Source of the DNA: Flagellimonas meishanensis
Lineage (GTDB): Bacteria; Bacteroidota; Bacteroidia; Flavobacteriales; Flavobacteriaceae
Assembly (NCBI RefSeq): GCF_019880545.1
Contig: NZ_JAINVW010000003.1
Coordinates: 62,001 to 126,000, forward strand
Direction: 5' to 3'
Length of the DNA: 64,000 nucleotides
The notes under the pieces were generated by a model that did not search any database, was not told where the DNA came from, and saw nothing but the letters and a program-made list of their open reading frames with translations. Made by a program: the position numbers and the translations under genes. Of this stretch, positions 43,752-53,589 are shown piece after piece; position 1 is the first letter of the stretch, and every line of letters begins with the position of its first letter.

Positions 43752-45047
43752 CTAATGTGCCAATAGATAGGACTTTAACTCTGCATAGGTGGAAATGGCA
43801 TGCGACCTTTTTTTCTTGTCCATCACTCGTTGAATTTGGGGAGGAATAGCGGGACTGTACCCGATGGTTTCTTCAACCACATCCAAAAACTTGACAGGGT
43901 GTGCGGTCTCCAAGAAGATACCGTAGGTATTGGGATGGGTTTTTTGATATTCCTTTAGGCCAAGATATCCCACGGCACCATGTGGATCTAAGATGTAGCC
44001 CGTATCGGAATGGATTTTTTTCATTGTTTTTTTTGTTGCCTCGTCGGTAAAGGCATAGGATGAAAGATTCGCTCTCAGCTTTTGCAAATCGTCGTTGTAC
44101 AATCTTCGGATGCGTACAAAATTGCTTGGATCTCCAACATCCATGGCATTGGATATCGTGGCGGTGGAGGGTTTTGGTTGATAAATTCCTTTTTCCATGA
44201 ATTTTGGAACAATGTCGTTTGCATTGGTCGAAGCCACAAAATGCTTCACGGGCATGCCCAATTTCTGGGCCACCATACCGGCACAGATGTTTCCAAAATT
44301 ACCGGATGGGACGGAAAAAATAAGCTCTTTGTTTTTTGATTTGGTCTGTTTGTAGGCAAACAGAAAGTAGAACAGTTGGGGCAACCATCGGGCCACATTG
44401 ATGCTGTTGGCAGAGGTCAATTTTTTTCTATCTGTAATGTCGCAGTCCAAAAATGCGGTCTTGACCATCCTTTGGCAATCATCAAAAGTGCCTTTCACCT
44501 CCATGGCTTCAATATTTTTCCCCAAAGTGGTCAGCTGTCTTTCCTGAATGTCACTTACTTTTCCACTGGGGTATAGAATCACGACGTTGACCCCATCCAC
44601 CCCTAAAAAACCATTGGCGACAGCTCCTCCGGTATCTCCAGAAGTGGCTACCAGAACGGTAACCTCCTCTTTTTGACCTTTTGAAAAATAACCCAAACAG
44701 TTCGCCATAAATCGTGCCCCTACATCCTTGAAGGCCATGGTGGGGCCATGAAAGAGTTCCAAAGCGCCCACATTTTCCGCTATGTCCACAACCGGAAATT
44801 CAAAATCCAAGGTGTTGGCAATGATTTCCCTTAAAACCGAATCGGGAATATCCCCTTTCACAAATTGATGGATAGCTTCAAATGCAATATCATGGTCTGT
44901 CAGATCCTCAATGTTATCAAAAAAAGATTTGGTCAGGGGCCGTATGCTATCCGGGAAATAGAGTCCCTTGTCCGGGGCAATTCCCGCAACCACCGCCTGC
45001 TTAAAGGACGCTGTAATGGATGGATTGTTTAAACTGTGGAACTTCAT
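43752..45047 (-). CDS. thrC: Threonine synthase
   Basis: PLP enzyme making threonine from O-phosphohomoserine. The 431-residue protein has FHGPTMAFKDVGARF with the PLP-lysine (near residue 104), VATSGDTGGAVANGF and VPSGNFGNICAGMVA. It is the last gene of the thrA-thrB-thrC operon. I place the start at ATG 45047 (MKFHSLNNPS), four bases after the thrB stop; the ATG at 45059 overlaps thrB by eight bases and adds four residues. The stop lies within a small GCACAT/ATGTGC hairpin (43745-43760). Confidence 0.96.
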   Translation of the reverse strand: MKFHSLNNPSITASFKQAVVAGIAPDKGLYFPDSIRPLTKSFFDNIEDLTDHDIAFEAIHQFVKGDIPDSVLREIIANTLDFEFPVVDIAENVGALELFHGPTMAFKDVGARFMANCLGYFSKGQKEEVTVLVATSGDTGGAVANGFLGVDGVNVVILYPSGKVSDIQERQLTTLGKNIEAMEVKGTFDDCQRMVKTAFLDCDITDRKKLTSANSINVARWLPQLFYFLFAYKQTKSKNKELIFSVPSGNFGNICAGMVAQKLGMPVKHFVASTNANDIVPKFMEKGIYQPKPSTATISNAMDVGDPSNFVRIRRLYNDDLQKLRANLSSYAFTDEATKKTMKKIHSDTGYILDPHGAVGYLGLKEYQKTHPNTYGIFLETAHPVKFLDVVEETIGYSPAIPPQIQRVMDKKKRSHAISTYAELKSYLLAH

Positions 45048-45051
45048 GGAT

Positions 45052-45975
45052 CTATCCAATTTGCTTTATACCTTCGGTATTTATTCTTGATACATGTACA
45101 TCGAAAGGAATTCCAATACCCGTGTAAGTTTCTTTCATGGATTGTGCCACCCTTTCCGCTGTTTCCATTCCTTTGCTCAGGGCAAAAATGGAAGGTCCAG
45201 AGCCAGAAATGCCACAGCCCAGTGCTCCGGCCTCTAGGGCGTTGAACTTTACATTTCCGAATAGGGGTATCAGTATGGACCGGATGGGCTCCACGATATG
45301 GTCTTCCAAAGAGCGACCGATCAATTCGTAATCACTTTTGAACAAACCGGCGATCAATCCGCCAACGTTTCCCCATTGTTCTATACCTTTTTTAAGGGAG
45401 ATGGTGGTCTTTAGGATTTTTCGGGAATCCGATGTTTTGATTTCTATTTGAGGATGGATCACAGTGGCCACAAGTTCTGATGGGGTGGGAAGGGGCACGA
45501 TATCCAAAGGATTGTAGCTCCGTACCAAAGTGAAGCCCCCAAAAATTGCTGGTGCCACGTTGTCCGCATGGGCCGTGCCACTTGCCAGATTTTCCCCTTG
45601 CATGGCAAATTGCACCAGCTCCAATTTTGAAAAAGGCCTGTCCAAGAGTTCATTCATGGCCCACACCGCTCCTGCGGAGCTTGCTGCACTACTCCCAATA
45701 CCGCTTCCGGGTTTTATGCGCTTGTCGATTTCAATCTCAAAACCGCCTTGATAACCACTTTGTTCCAATAGGGCATTCCCCGCTATTCCAGCCACGTTCT
45801 TTTCTGTTTCCAGGGGCAGTTCCTGCCCAACGATCTTGGTTATTCGTATGCCTTTTTCAGTGCTCTTTCGAACCGTCATCAAATCGCCAACGGAGTCCAG
45901 GGCCAATCCGAGCACATCAAACCCACAGGAAACATTGGCAATGGTGGCGGGACAGAAAACGGTTATTTTGCTCAT
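45052..45975 (-). CDS. thrB: Homoserine kinase
   Basis: GHMP-family kinase phosphorylating homoserine with ATP. The 307-residue protein starts with VFCPATIANVSCGFDVLGLALD, has the ATP loop KPGSGIGSSAASSAGAV (near residue 86) and the C-terminal GCGISGSGPSIFAL. Second gene of the thr operon: the upstream thrA stop is three bases away and thrC follows directly. Confidence 0.96.
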   Translation of the reverse strand: MSKITVFCPATIANVSCGFDVLGLALDSVGDLMTVRKSTEKGIRITKIVGQELPLETEKNVAGIAGNALLEQSGYQGGFEIEIDKRIKPGSGIGSSAASSAGAVWAMNELLDRPFSKLELVQFAMQGENLASGTAHADNVAPAIFGGFTLVRSYNPLDIVPLPTPSELVATVIHPQIEIKTSDSRKILKTTISLKKGIEQWGNVGGLIAGLFKSDYELIGRSLEDHIVEPIRSILIPLFGNVKFNALEAGALGCGISGSGPSIFALSKGMETAERVAQSMKETYTGIGIPFDVHVSRINTEGIKQIG

Positions 45976-45978
45976 GGT

Positions 45979-48423
45979 TTAGAAGTTACCAATTCGTACT
46001 ATATCTGCAAATATACCCGATGCGGTAACATCGGCACCCGCCCCAGCGCCTTTTATGATCAAGGGTTGGTCCGGATACCGTTCGGTAAAGAACAGTACAA
46101 TGTTGTCACTCCCCTCCAGATTGTAAAAATCATGTCCTCTGGGTATTTTTTGAAGCCCTACTTTCGCCTTGCCGTTTTCAAATTGGGCAACATATTTTAA
46201 CCTACAATCGGAGTCAGCTGCTTCCCTGTACATTTTTTGGAAATCTGCCTCATATTTTTTCAGGGAGGCGAAGAATTCCTCATTGGTTTTGGTCTCTAGG
46301 CTTTCCTTGGGCAGAAAAGAATCGTTCTCAATATCCTGAATGTCCAGCTCATGGCCACTTTCCCTGGCCAAGATCAGTATTTTCCGCATAACATCAATGC
46401 CACTCAGATCAATGGTGGGGTCAGGCTCAGTATATCCCTGTTCCTGTGCTTGTTTCACCACGTCATGGAAGGTGACGGAATCGTTAAAGTTGTTAAAGAC
46501 GAAATTGAGACTTCCGGACAGCACGGCCTGTATTCTTTTTACCTTGTCGCCAGATGCTATCAGATGCTTTAGGGTGTCGATAATGGGCAATCCCGCACCA
46601 ACGTTGGTTTCAAACAGAAACGGAGCATTGTACTGTTTGGCCAATTGCTTCAACTCTTTGTAATAGGCAAAGTCTGAAGAACATGCAATTTTGTTGCAGG
46701 TGACCACGGATATGCTGCTCCGTAGATAATCCGCATAGCTGTCGGAAACGTCCTTGCTGGCCGTGTTGTCTACGAAAACACTGTTCCGGTAATTGAGGGA
46801 TTTTAAACGATCAAAAAACCGCTGTCTGTCGGCTGCTTCCCCATTGGCCAATACATTTTCCCAATCCCGCAATGAAATTCCACCTTCATCAAAGCTCATG
46901 GTTCTTGAATTGCTGATGCCAATCACCCTTACATTCAGTTTTAGCTCTTCCTTTAAATACTTTCTCTGCTGCCGTATTTGGGCAAGAAATCGGGAACCGA
47001 CATTGCCCACACCCATCACAAAGAGATTGAGTTGTTTTATGTTTTCTTCAAAAAAAGTTTCGTGTAGAGAATTCAGGGCTTTTTTTACGTCATCTTTTCT
47101 GATGACTGCCGAGATATTCCTTTCTGAAGCTCCTTGGGCAATGGCCCTTATGTTGACATTGTTTTTACCCAAGGTGCTGAACATTTTGCCGCTCAGCCCT
47201 TGATGACTTTTCATATTGTCCCCGACCAGCGCAACAATGGTAAGATCCTTTTCAAGGATTACCGGTTTGATCTTGTTCCTGGAAATCTCGTAGGCAAAGG
47301 TCTCGTTGACAGCCTCGGCCGCCTTTTCAGCATCCTCGTCGGCAATTCCCACACAAATGGAGTGCTCGGATGATGCCTGTGTAATCAGCACAATACTGAT
47401 GTTTTGGAATGATAGTGTTTCAAAAAAGCGTTTTGAGATCCCCGGTGTTCCTATCATACCGGGGCCTTCCAAAGACAACAGGCTTATGTTCCCCACGTGG
47501 CTTATTCCCCTAACAGTCTTACCCTGTCCATTTTGATTTTCCGCAATCAAAGTGCCAGGATTTTCGGGTTCAAAAGTGTTTTTGATGGCAATGGGGATTT
47601 TTTTGCCCAACACCGGTTGAATGGTCGGGGGGTAAAGCACCTTGGCACCAAAGTGGGAGAGCTCCATGGCTTCCTCATAACTGATCTGCGAAATGCACTT
47701 GGCCTGTTTTACCAACCTGGGATTGGCGGTGTACATACCACTGACATCGGTCCATATTTCCAGGATGTCCACGGCTAGTGCAGCCGCAATGATGGCTGCC
47801 GTATAGTCTGAACCACCCCTGCCCAGCGTAGTGGAATCACCCGATTTACTCGAAGCAACAAAACCGGGGAGCAATACTATTTGATGCTTGTTTTCCTCAA
47901 AAAAAGTTTGGCAATTGGCATTGGTTTGCTGAAAATCAACAATGGCCCTGCCATAATTGGCATCGGTGGTGATGAGCTCGCGACTGTCTTTGAAAACAAT
48001 GTCCAAGCCAACACTTTTTAAATATTTGGTGATTATGAATGAAGAGAGCAGTTCGCCGTAACTCACTATTTTATCGGAGAGTTTTGGGGTGAGTTCCCCA
48101 ATCAAAAAAGAACCTTCCAACAAGGTTTCCAGGGTGTTGAGGTCACTTTTCACCTTGCTCAACACTTGACTCTGGTCCTGAACTGGAATCAGTTCCCTGA
48201 TGGCACCTAGATGCCGTTCCTCGATTTCCTGCAAGGACTCTTTATATTTGATATCTTGATTAGAGGCCAAAAATGAGGCCCTCAACAAGTGGTCAGTCAC
48301 CCCCCCAAAGGCTGAAACCACAACGGCAACATTTTCCGAACCAAGGTTTTCCAAAATGGAACGGACCTTATTTATATTTTCTGGATTGGCAACCGAAGTG
48401 CCGCCAAACTTTAGGACTTTCAT
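45979..48423 (-). CDS. thrA: Bifunctional aspartate kinase / homoserine dehydrogenase I
   Basis: First and third steps of the aspartate pathway in one chain of 814 residues. The N-terminal aspartate kinase starts MKVLKFGGTSVANPENI and has TTLGRGGSDYTAAI (near 220). Two ACT domains with VGDNMKSHQGLSGKMFSTL sit in the middle (about 310-460), expected to give feedback control by threonine. The homoserine dehydrogenase part starts near 465 with MGVGNVGSRFLAQI and has TNVGAGLPIIDTLKHL and GADVTASGIFADIVRI at the end. ATG 48423 is chosen because family members begin MKVLKFGG. A Thr-rich leader peptide lies 64 bases upstream. Confidence 0.97.
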   Translation of the reverse strand: MKVLKFGGTSVANPENINKVRSILENLGSENVAVVVSAFGGVTDHLLRASFLASNQDIKYKESLQEIEERHLGAIRELIPVQDQSQVLSKVKSDLNTLETLLEGSFLIGELTPKLSDKIVSYGELLSSFIITKYLKSVGLDIVFKDSRELITTDANYGRAIVDFQQTNANCQTFFEENKHQIVLLPGFVASSKSGDSTTLGRGGSDYTAAIIAAALAVDILEIWTDVSGMYTANPRLVKQAKCISQISYEEAMELSHFGAKVLYPPTIQPVLGKKIPIAIKNTFEPENPGTLIAENQNGQGKTVRGISHVGNISLLSLEGPGMIGTPGISKRFFETLSFQNISIVLITQASSEHSICVGIADEDAEKAAEAVNETFAYEISRNKIKPVILEKDLTIVALVGDNMKSHQGLSGKMFSTLGKNNVNIRAIAQGASERNISAVIRKDDVKKALNSLHETFFEENIKQLNLFVMGVGNVGSRFLAQIRQQRKYLKEELKLNVRVIGISNSRTMSFDEGGISLRDWENVLANGEAADRQRFFDRLKSLNYRNSVFVDNTASKDVSDSYADYLRSSISVVTCNKIACSSDFAYYKELKQLAKQYNAPFLFETNVGAGLPIIDTLKHLIASGDKVKRIQAVLSGSLNFVFNNFNDSVTFHDVVKQAQEQGYTEPDPTIDLSGIDVMRKILILARESGHELDIQDIENDSFLPKESLETKTNEEFFASLKKYEADFQKMYREAADSDCRLKYVAQFENGKAKVGLQKIPRGHDFYNLEGSDNIVLFFTERYPDQPLIIKGAGAGADVTASGIFADIVRIGNF

Positions 48424-48486
48424 AAGTGAAATTTGCAATTAATATTGTAAAATGGATCAAATAACGGACGGAACTATATAGAAGAC

Positions 48487-48537
48487 TTACCCCAAAGGGG
48501 TGGTTGTCATGGTAGTGATTGATGAAAATGGATCCAT
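48487..48537 (-). CDS. Putative thr operon leader peptide
   Basis: A 16-codon minus-strand frame upstream of thrA encodes MDPFSSITTMTTTPLG. Five of sixteen residues are Thr and one is Ile, as in leader peptides of threonine operons whose ribosome stalling senses charged tRNA. It ends in ACCCCTTTGGGGT, a 5-bp GC-rich hairpin that includes its last codons. The gap to thrA is 63 bases and contains a copy of GATCCATTTT also present at the start of the leader frame. I see no T-run terminator, so control could be by an alternative structure or at translation. Confidence 0.6.
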   Translation of the reverse strand: MDPFSSITTMTTTPLG

Positions 48538-48590
48538 CTGAAGAAAATTACTATCCGTTTGTTTAAATTGCATTGTGCTTAACCAAAGGT

Positions 48591-48621
48591 TAAAAGTAGC
48601 ATATTTGGTCGCTTCGTCAAA
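48591..48621 (-). promoter_or_regulatory. Promoter of thr operon (predicted)
   Basis: On the minus strand TTTG (48621-48618), a 19-base spacer and TACTTTTA (48598-48591) fit the Bacteroidota promoter with one mismatch at the last base. It lies 54 bases upstream of the leader-peptide ATG, inside the intergenic region shared with nnr. An ACCAAA/TTTGGT inverted repeat (48582-48609) overlaps the -7 box. Confidence 0.5.
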
Positions 48622-48674
48622 TCCTTGAGCAAGTTTTTGCGAAATCCACAGTAATACACATCTTTTTTTGTTGA

Positions 48675-50210
48675 ATGAAAATCTTTTCCGCCCGTCAAAT
48701 CTATGAAGCTGATAAATCCACAATGGAGAAACAACAAATTTCCAGCGATATGCTCATGGAACGGGCCGCTATCAAGTTGTTCGAGTGGATAGATGCACGT
48801 TTGCACGGGACCTCCGTAGCGCTTCAATTATTTTGTGGCATTGGTAATAATGGTGGTGATGGACTGGCGCTGGCCAGAATGTTGGTGGAAAATGGATATA
48901 CCATCAAGGTACATGTGGTGAACTACAGTGAAAAACGCTCCAAGGATTTTCTTCTCAATTTGGAACGGTTGAAGGATAGAAAGGTATGGCCCAATTTTAT
49001 CACTGCGGAAAGTGCTTTTCCCGAGATTTCGCCAAACGATGTCGTGGTGGATGCCCTATTTGGCATTGGTCTTAACCGGGCACCGGATGAATGGGTAGGC
49101 GATTTGATAGGACACATCAACAACTCAAAGGCTTTTGTGCTTTCGGTGGATATACCTTCGGGCCTGCCCATGGACAAGGGCCCTTGGGATGTATCTGCGG
49201 TAATCCATGCCAACTATGTATTGAGTTTTCAAGTGCCCAAGCTGGTTTTTTTTCTTCCACAAACGGGTATTTATGTTGATCAATGGGAAATTTTGGACAT
49301 TGGCCTGGATGAAGGGTTTCTAAACGAAGTGGAGACCGATTTCATACTTATTGGACGCGATGAAGTGCTAACACATTATCGCCCTCGGGAAAAGTTTTCC
49401 CATAAGGGAAACTATGGTCATGTCGCGATCATTGGAGGAAGTCATGGTAAAATTGGCGCCGTACAGCTGGCCATAAAAGCATGTTTACGGACTGGTGTGG
49501 GACTTGCAACGGCAGTGGTTCCGCAGTGTGGTCATTTACCAATACAGACAGCTGTTCCGGAGGCGATGGTACTGTCGGATCAAGGAGATAGACATCTTAC
49601 CGGCATGCAACTTCCATTTACTCCCACTACAATAGGTGTGGGGGTGGGTTTGGGCCTGCATGAGGATACGGTCGGGGCATTGCGCTACTTGCTCAGGAAA
49701 ATGGACTCACCCATGGTGATAGATGCAGATGGACTGAACATATTGTCCAACCATCCTGACATGTTGAACGATGTGCCCAAATTTTCCATTTTGACACCAC
49801 ATCCCAAAGAATTGGAACGGTTGATAGGACCATGGAACGATGATTTCGAAAAACTGGAGAAAGTTAAATCGTTTGCCACAAAGTATCAGCTAATCGTTGT
49901 GATCAAAGGAGCACACACCATAACATTTTTTGATGGGAAAGGCTATGTGAACACCACGGGCAATCCGGGTATGGCCACCGCAGGTAGTGGTGATGTTTTA
50001 ACTGGGATGATCACCGCTTTATTGGCGCAAGGATATAAACCGATGCATGCGGCGGTTCTAGGGGTTTATTTACATGGATTGGCAGGCGATATCCACGCTT
50101 CCCAAAATGGATATGAAGCAGTAACGGCTTCGGGATTGATACAAAATATTGGAGCGGCCTTTCTGGAACTTTTAAGACCTAGGGAAGGGGAAAACCAGCA
50201 AAAGTCCTAA
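48675..50210 (+). CDS. nnr: Bifunctional NAD(P)H-hydrate epimerase / ADP-dependent dehydratase
   Basis: Repairs hydrated NAD(P)H. The 511-residue fusion has the N-terminal YjeF_N epimerase (about 1-215; FCGIGNNGGDGLALARML near residue 56) and the C-terminal YjeF_C/CARKD dehydratase (about 230-500; HVAIIGGSHGKIGAVQLA, VIDADGLNIL, TPHPKELERL, and GNPGMATAGSGDVLTGMI for ADP binding). The fused form is usual in bacteria. It is transcribed away from the thr operon. Its stop overlaps the stop of the next, convergent gene by four bases. Confidence 0.96.
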   Translation: MKIFSARQIYEADKSTMEKQQISSDMLMERAAIKLFEWIDARLHGTSVALQLFCGIGNNGGDGLALARMLVENGYTIKVHVVNYSEKRSKDFLLNLERLKDRKVWPNFITAESAFPEISPNDVVVDALFGIGLNRAPDEWVGDLIGHINNSKAFVLSVDIPSGLPMDKGPWDVSAVIHANYVLSFQVPKLVFFLPQTGIYVDQWEILDIGLDEGFLNEVETDFILIGRDEVLTHYRPREKFSHKGNYGHVAIIGGSHGKIGAVQLAIKACLRTGVGLATAVVPQCGHLPIQTAVPEAMVLSDQGDRHLTGMQLPFTPTTIGVGVGLGLHEDTVGALRYLLRKMDSPMVIDADGLNILSNHPDMLNDVPKFSILTPHPKELERLIGPWNDDFEKLEKVKSFATKYQLIVVIKGAHTITFFDGKGYVNTTGNPGMATAGSGDVLTGMITALLAQGYKPMHAAVLGVYLHGLAGDIHASQNGYEAVTASGLIQNIGAAFLELLRPREGENQQKS

Positions 50211-50626
50211 TCGTTCTTCCTGGTTTTAGTGGTCTTGATTTTTTTCTTCACCCAGGCCAGTGCGTTGTCATATTCAATAAAGAATTCCATGTTCTTTTTA
50301 TAGAAAAGCTTCTCTATTTTGAAATTGTGCATGTCAATTTCTTTTTTGGACACTATGGCGAATGCCTTAAGATTTTCCATTCCCCGGAGGTAGTTGTAAA
50401 TGGTAGGGTCCACGGCATAGGAATTTTTCCTTAGGCTGATGTAGCCAAAGTCCTTGTCCCTAAAATGAATTTCCGAAATACCGATGATTTGATAGGCGCG
50501 TTCCAGTGTAACTGTGGCTCCCTCGTCGAAAGTGGCCACCATATAGTTGTCAAAAACCTGCACGCATCCAATATCCAAATGATACTCGCGTACCACAATG
50601 GCCTTCTTCGTAGAAGCTATTTTCAT
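50207..50626 (-). CDS. SpoIIAA/STAS-like small protein
   Basis: A 139-residue protein without signal peptide. It has the length and alternating strand-helix pattern of flavobacterial STAS/SpoIIAA-like proteins (SEIHFRDKDFGYISLRKNSYAVD, NLKAFAIVSKKEIDMHNF, EFFIEYDNALAWVKKKIK). Such proteins bind membranes or partners, but no activity is known. The C-terminus is a strongly basic tail. It ends convergently on nnr. Confidence 0.65.
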   Translation of the reverse strand: MKIASTKKAIVVREYHLDIGCVQVFDNYMVATFDEGATVTLERAYQIIGISEIHFRDKDFGYISLRKNSYAVDPTIYNYLRGMENLKAFAIVSKKEIDMHNFKIEKLFYKKNMEFFIEYDNALAWVKKKIKTTKTRKND

Positions 50627-50737
50627 TCCCCAAAATAGTTATAGTGTCTCACGACGAAAATATGTGGAAAGCGGGGCTGTGGGAAAAATATTAGATTAAA
50701 GACCAAAATATCGTTTTAACGACAAGCGGAAAACAAA

Positions 50738-50766
50738 AAAAGCCGATCAAGAAGACCGGCTTTATG
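50738..50766 (-). terminator. Terminator downstream of clpC
   Basis: AAAAGCCG-ATCAAGAAGAC-CGGCTTTA: a 7- to 8-bp stem with A-run and T-run on either side, located 20 bases after the clpC stop. It can act on the minus strand. Confidence 0.7.
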
Positions 50767-50785
50767 CTTTACAAAAATGAAAACG

Positions 50786-53341
50786 CTACTCCTCTGTCTC
50801 AGGTGATTTTTCCGCCTTTTTGATCTTAATGGTCAGCTCTTCATTTTTTTCGTTCAAATCCATGAATATGCTATCCCCCTCTTCCAGTTTGGAATTTACA
50901 ATTTCCTCAGCGAGGGCATCCTCAATGTATTTCTGGATGGCCCTTTTCAGTGGCCTTGCACCATATTGCCTGTCAAAGCCCTTGTCGGCGATATAGTCCT
51001 TGGCCTTATCCGAAAGCCTCAGATCGTAGCCAATGTCCTTGATTCTTCCGAACAATTTGTCCAATTCAATATCGATAATGCGATTAATATCCTCTTTTTC
51101 CAATGGGTTGAAGACGATTACGTCATCAATTCGGTTCAAGAATTCCGGGGCGAATGCCTTCTTCAGCGCATTTTCGATAACGCTTTTTTGGTGTGTATCG
51201 GCTTGGGCTTTTTTTGCTGCCGTTCCAAATCCCACACCTTGGCCAAAATCCTTTAGCTGCCTTGCCCCAATGTTGGAAGTCATGATGATGATGGTATTCC
51301 TGAAGTCTATTTTTCTTCCAAGGCTGTCGGTCAAAAAGCCATCATCCAAAACCTGCAACAACATATTGAAGACATCGGGATGGGCTTTTTCCACTTCATC
51401 CAACAAGATTACGGAGTACGGTTTACGTCTTACCTTTTCTGTCAACTGCCCGCCTTCTTCATAACCCACATATCCCGGAGGTGCACCCACCAATCGCGAT
51501 ATGGCAAATTTTTCCATGTACTCGCTCATATCGATTCGTATGAGCGCGTCTTCAGAATCAAAAAGTTCTTTGGCCAATATTTTGGCAAGTTGTGTTTTTC
51601 CGACCCCGGTCTGTCCCAAGAAAATAAAAGAACCAATAGGTTTGTTTGGGTCTTTGAGCCCTGCACGGTTTCGTTGAATGGCCTTGGCCACTTTGGCCAC
51701 CGCCTCATCTTGCCCTATGACAAATCCTTTGATCAGGTTTGGCAATTCGGCCAGTTTGTTGCTCTCGGTCTGGGCAATTCGATTTACGGGAATACCGCTC
51801 ATCATGGAAACCACATCGGCTACATTGTCCTCTGTTACCGTTTCCCTGTGCTGCTTGCTCTCTTCTTCCCAACGTTCCTGAGCTGTGGCCAGCTCTTTTT
51901 CGAGGCGCTTTTCGTCGTCGCGAAGTTTGGCGGCCTCTTCATATTTCTGCTTTTTGACCACGCTGTTCTTCAACTCACGTACATCTTCCAATTGGCTTTC
52001 CAGTTCCAAAATTTGTTTTGGCACATCCATGTTCACAATGTGCACCCGGGAACCTGCCTCATCCAGTGCGTCAATCGCTTTGTCTGGCAAAAACCTATCG
52101 GTCATGTACCTGTTGGTAAGCTTGACACAGGCCAGAATGGCCTCATCGGTATAGTTTACATTATGGTGGTCCTCATATTTTCCTTTGATGTTCATCAAGA
52201 TTTCGATGGTCTCTTCTACTGTGGTAGGTTCCACCATCACCTTTTGGAAACGACGTTCCAGCGCACCGTCCTTCTCGATGTACTGTCTATATTCATCCAA
52301 GGTTGTGGCACCGATGCATTGGATTTCTCCTCGTGCCAAGGCAGGTTTGAACATATTTGAGGCGTCCAAACTTCCTGTGGCTCCTCCAGCACCTACAATG
52401 GTGTGGATTTCATCGATGAATAGTATGATGTCATCATTCTTTTCCAGTTCGTTCATCACCGCTTTCATGCGCTCTTCAAACTGACCTCGATATTTGGTAC
52501 CAGCGACCAAAGAGGCCAAATCCAGCGTGACCACTCGTTTGTTGTAAAGAATCCTAGAAACCTTTTTGTTGATGATGCGCAACGCCAAGCCTTCTGCAAT
52601 GGCACTTTTACCCACGCCCGGCTCACCGATCAGCAAAGGGTTGTTTTTCTTTCTGCGGCTAAGTATCTGCGATACCCGCTCAATCTCCTTTTCCCTTCCC
52701 ACTACGGGGTCGAGTTTGTTGTCCTCGGCAAGTTTGGTCAAATCCCTTCCGAAGTTGTCAAGCACCGGGGTCTTGGATTTTTTGCTTCCCTTTTGTGAGG
52801 AACTTGATCCAAAAGTACTTTCCTTGGCCTCTCCGCCATCATCGGGATCTCCTGGAAAGGATTCCGCCCTTGGGGAATCCACGTAGTCGTCGTCGCTTGT
52901 TATCATGGATTTGAACTGTTCCTTCACATTGTCATAGTCCACTTTTAGTTTGTGGAGCAATTTTGTGGTGGGGTCGTTCTCATTTCTAAGTATGCAGAGT
53001 AACAGGTGGGCGGTATTGATGGAAGAACTTTGAAATAGTTTGGCTTCCAAAAAGGTTGTTTTTAGTGCCCGCTCGGCCTGTCTTGTCAGGTGTAGGTTTT
53101 TTTTGTCTTTTTGCATGGCCCCCGTATTTGGATTGGCCGGGCTCAGGATTTCCACTTTTCTTCTAAGATGTTCCAAATCTACATCCAGGGCATCCAAAAT
53201 GTTTATGGCCTTGCCATTGCCATCTCTCAAAAGACCGAGCATAAGATGTTCCGTTCCAATAAAGTCATGGCCCAATCTAAGGGCCTCTTCTTTGCTGTAC
53301 GCTATAACGTCTTTTACTCTGGGGGAAAAATTGTCGTCCAT
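50786..53341 (-). CDS. clpC: ATP-dependent Clp protease ATPase subunit ClpC
   Basis: AAA+ unfoldase working with ClpP. The 851-residue protein has a double Clp N domain (about 1-150), AAA-1 with [15 protein letters not shown] (near residue 236), a middle region with the UVR-type segment [20 protein letters not shown] (ClpC signature, near 460), AAA-2 with [19 protein letters not shown] (near 577) and the C-terminal D2 small domain. An acidic Ser/Gly/Asp linker after the N domain (about 155-195) is longer than usual. The start is ATG 53341 (MDDNFSPRV); the ATG at 53359 adds six residues. Followed by a terminator. Confidence 0.96.
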   Translation of the reverse strand: MDDNFSPRVKDVIAYSKEEALRLGHDFIGTEHLMLGLLRDGNGKAINILDALDVDLEHLRRKVEILSPANPNTGAMQKDKKNLHLTRQAERALKTTFLEAKLFQSSSINTAHLLLCILRNENDPTTKLLHKLKVDYDNVKEQFKSMITSDDDYVDSPRAESFPGDPDDGGEAKESTFGSSSSQKGSKKSKTPVLDNFGRDLTKLAEDNKLDPVVGREKEIERVSQILSRRKKNNPLLIGEPGVGKSAIAEGLALRIINKKVSRILYNKRVVTLDLASLVAGTKYRGQFEERMKAVMNELEKNDDIILFIDEIHTIVGAGGATGSLDASNMFKPALARGEIQCIGATTLDEYRQYIEKDGALERRFQKVMVEPTTVEETIEILMNIKGKYEDHHNVNYTDEAILACVKLTNRYMTDRFLPDKAIDALDEAGSRVHIVNMDVPKQILELESQLEDVRELKNSVVKKQKYEEAAKLRDDEKRLEKELATAQERWEEESKQHRETVTEDNVADVVSMMSGIPVNRIAQTESNKLAELPNLIKGFVIGQDEAVAKVAKAIQRNRAGLKDPNKPIGSFIFLGQTGVGKTQLAKILAKELFDSEDALIRIDMSEYMEKFAISRLVGAPPGYVGYEEGGQLTEKVRRKPYSVILLDEVEKAHPDVFNMLLQVLDDGFLTDSLGRKIDFRNTIIIMTSNIGARQLKDFGQGVGFGTAAKKAQADTHQKSVIENALKKAFAPEFLNRIDDVIVFNPLEKEDINRIIDIELDKLFGRIKDIGYDLRLSDKAKDYIADKGFDRQYGARPLKRAIQKYIEDALAEEIVNSKLEEGDSIFMDLNEKNEELTIKIKKAEKSPETEE

Positions 53342-53589
53342 ACGTTTCTCTTTCAGCAATTAAAATTAATAAAACTATCATTACCGTGGTCAAATACCAT
53401 ACCCATATTCGATAAACTAGTGGTAAAAGTCGAAATAAGTGTCATTTTTTTACAGTTTAACATAGCTTTATAATCGTTGGCCAACTGTTGATAATTTTTT
53501 TAATAAAGTGTGGGCCCTTGGCTTTGAAAGGTGTGATTTTCCGTATATTGCCATGATATTTTAACCACAAAAAACAATACGATTTTAGC

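Noticed and set aside
48423..48486. Intrinsic attenuator terminator between thr leader and thrA
   Set aside because: No GC-rich stem with U-run is visible in this interval; only the small ACCCC/GGGGT hairpin at the leader end.
51380..52360. Plus-strand frame of 326 codons inside clpC
   Set aside because: Antisense shadow of a highly conserved gene; composition rich in Phe, His and Cys, with no start context.
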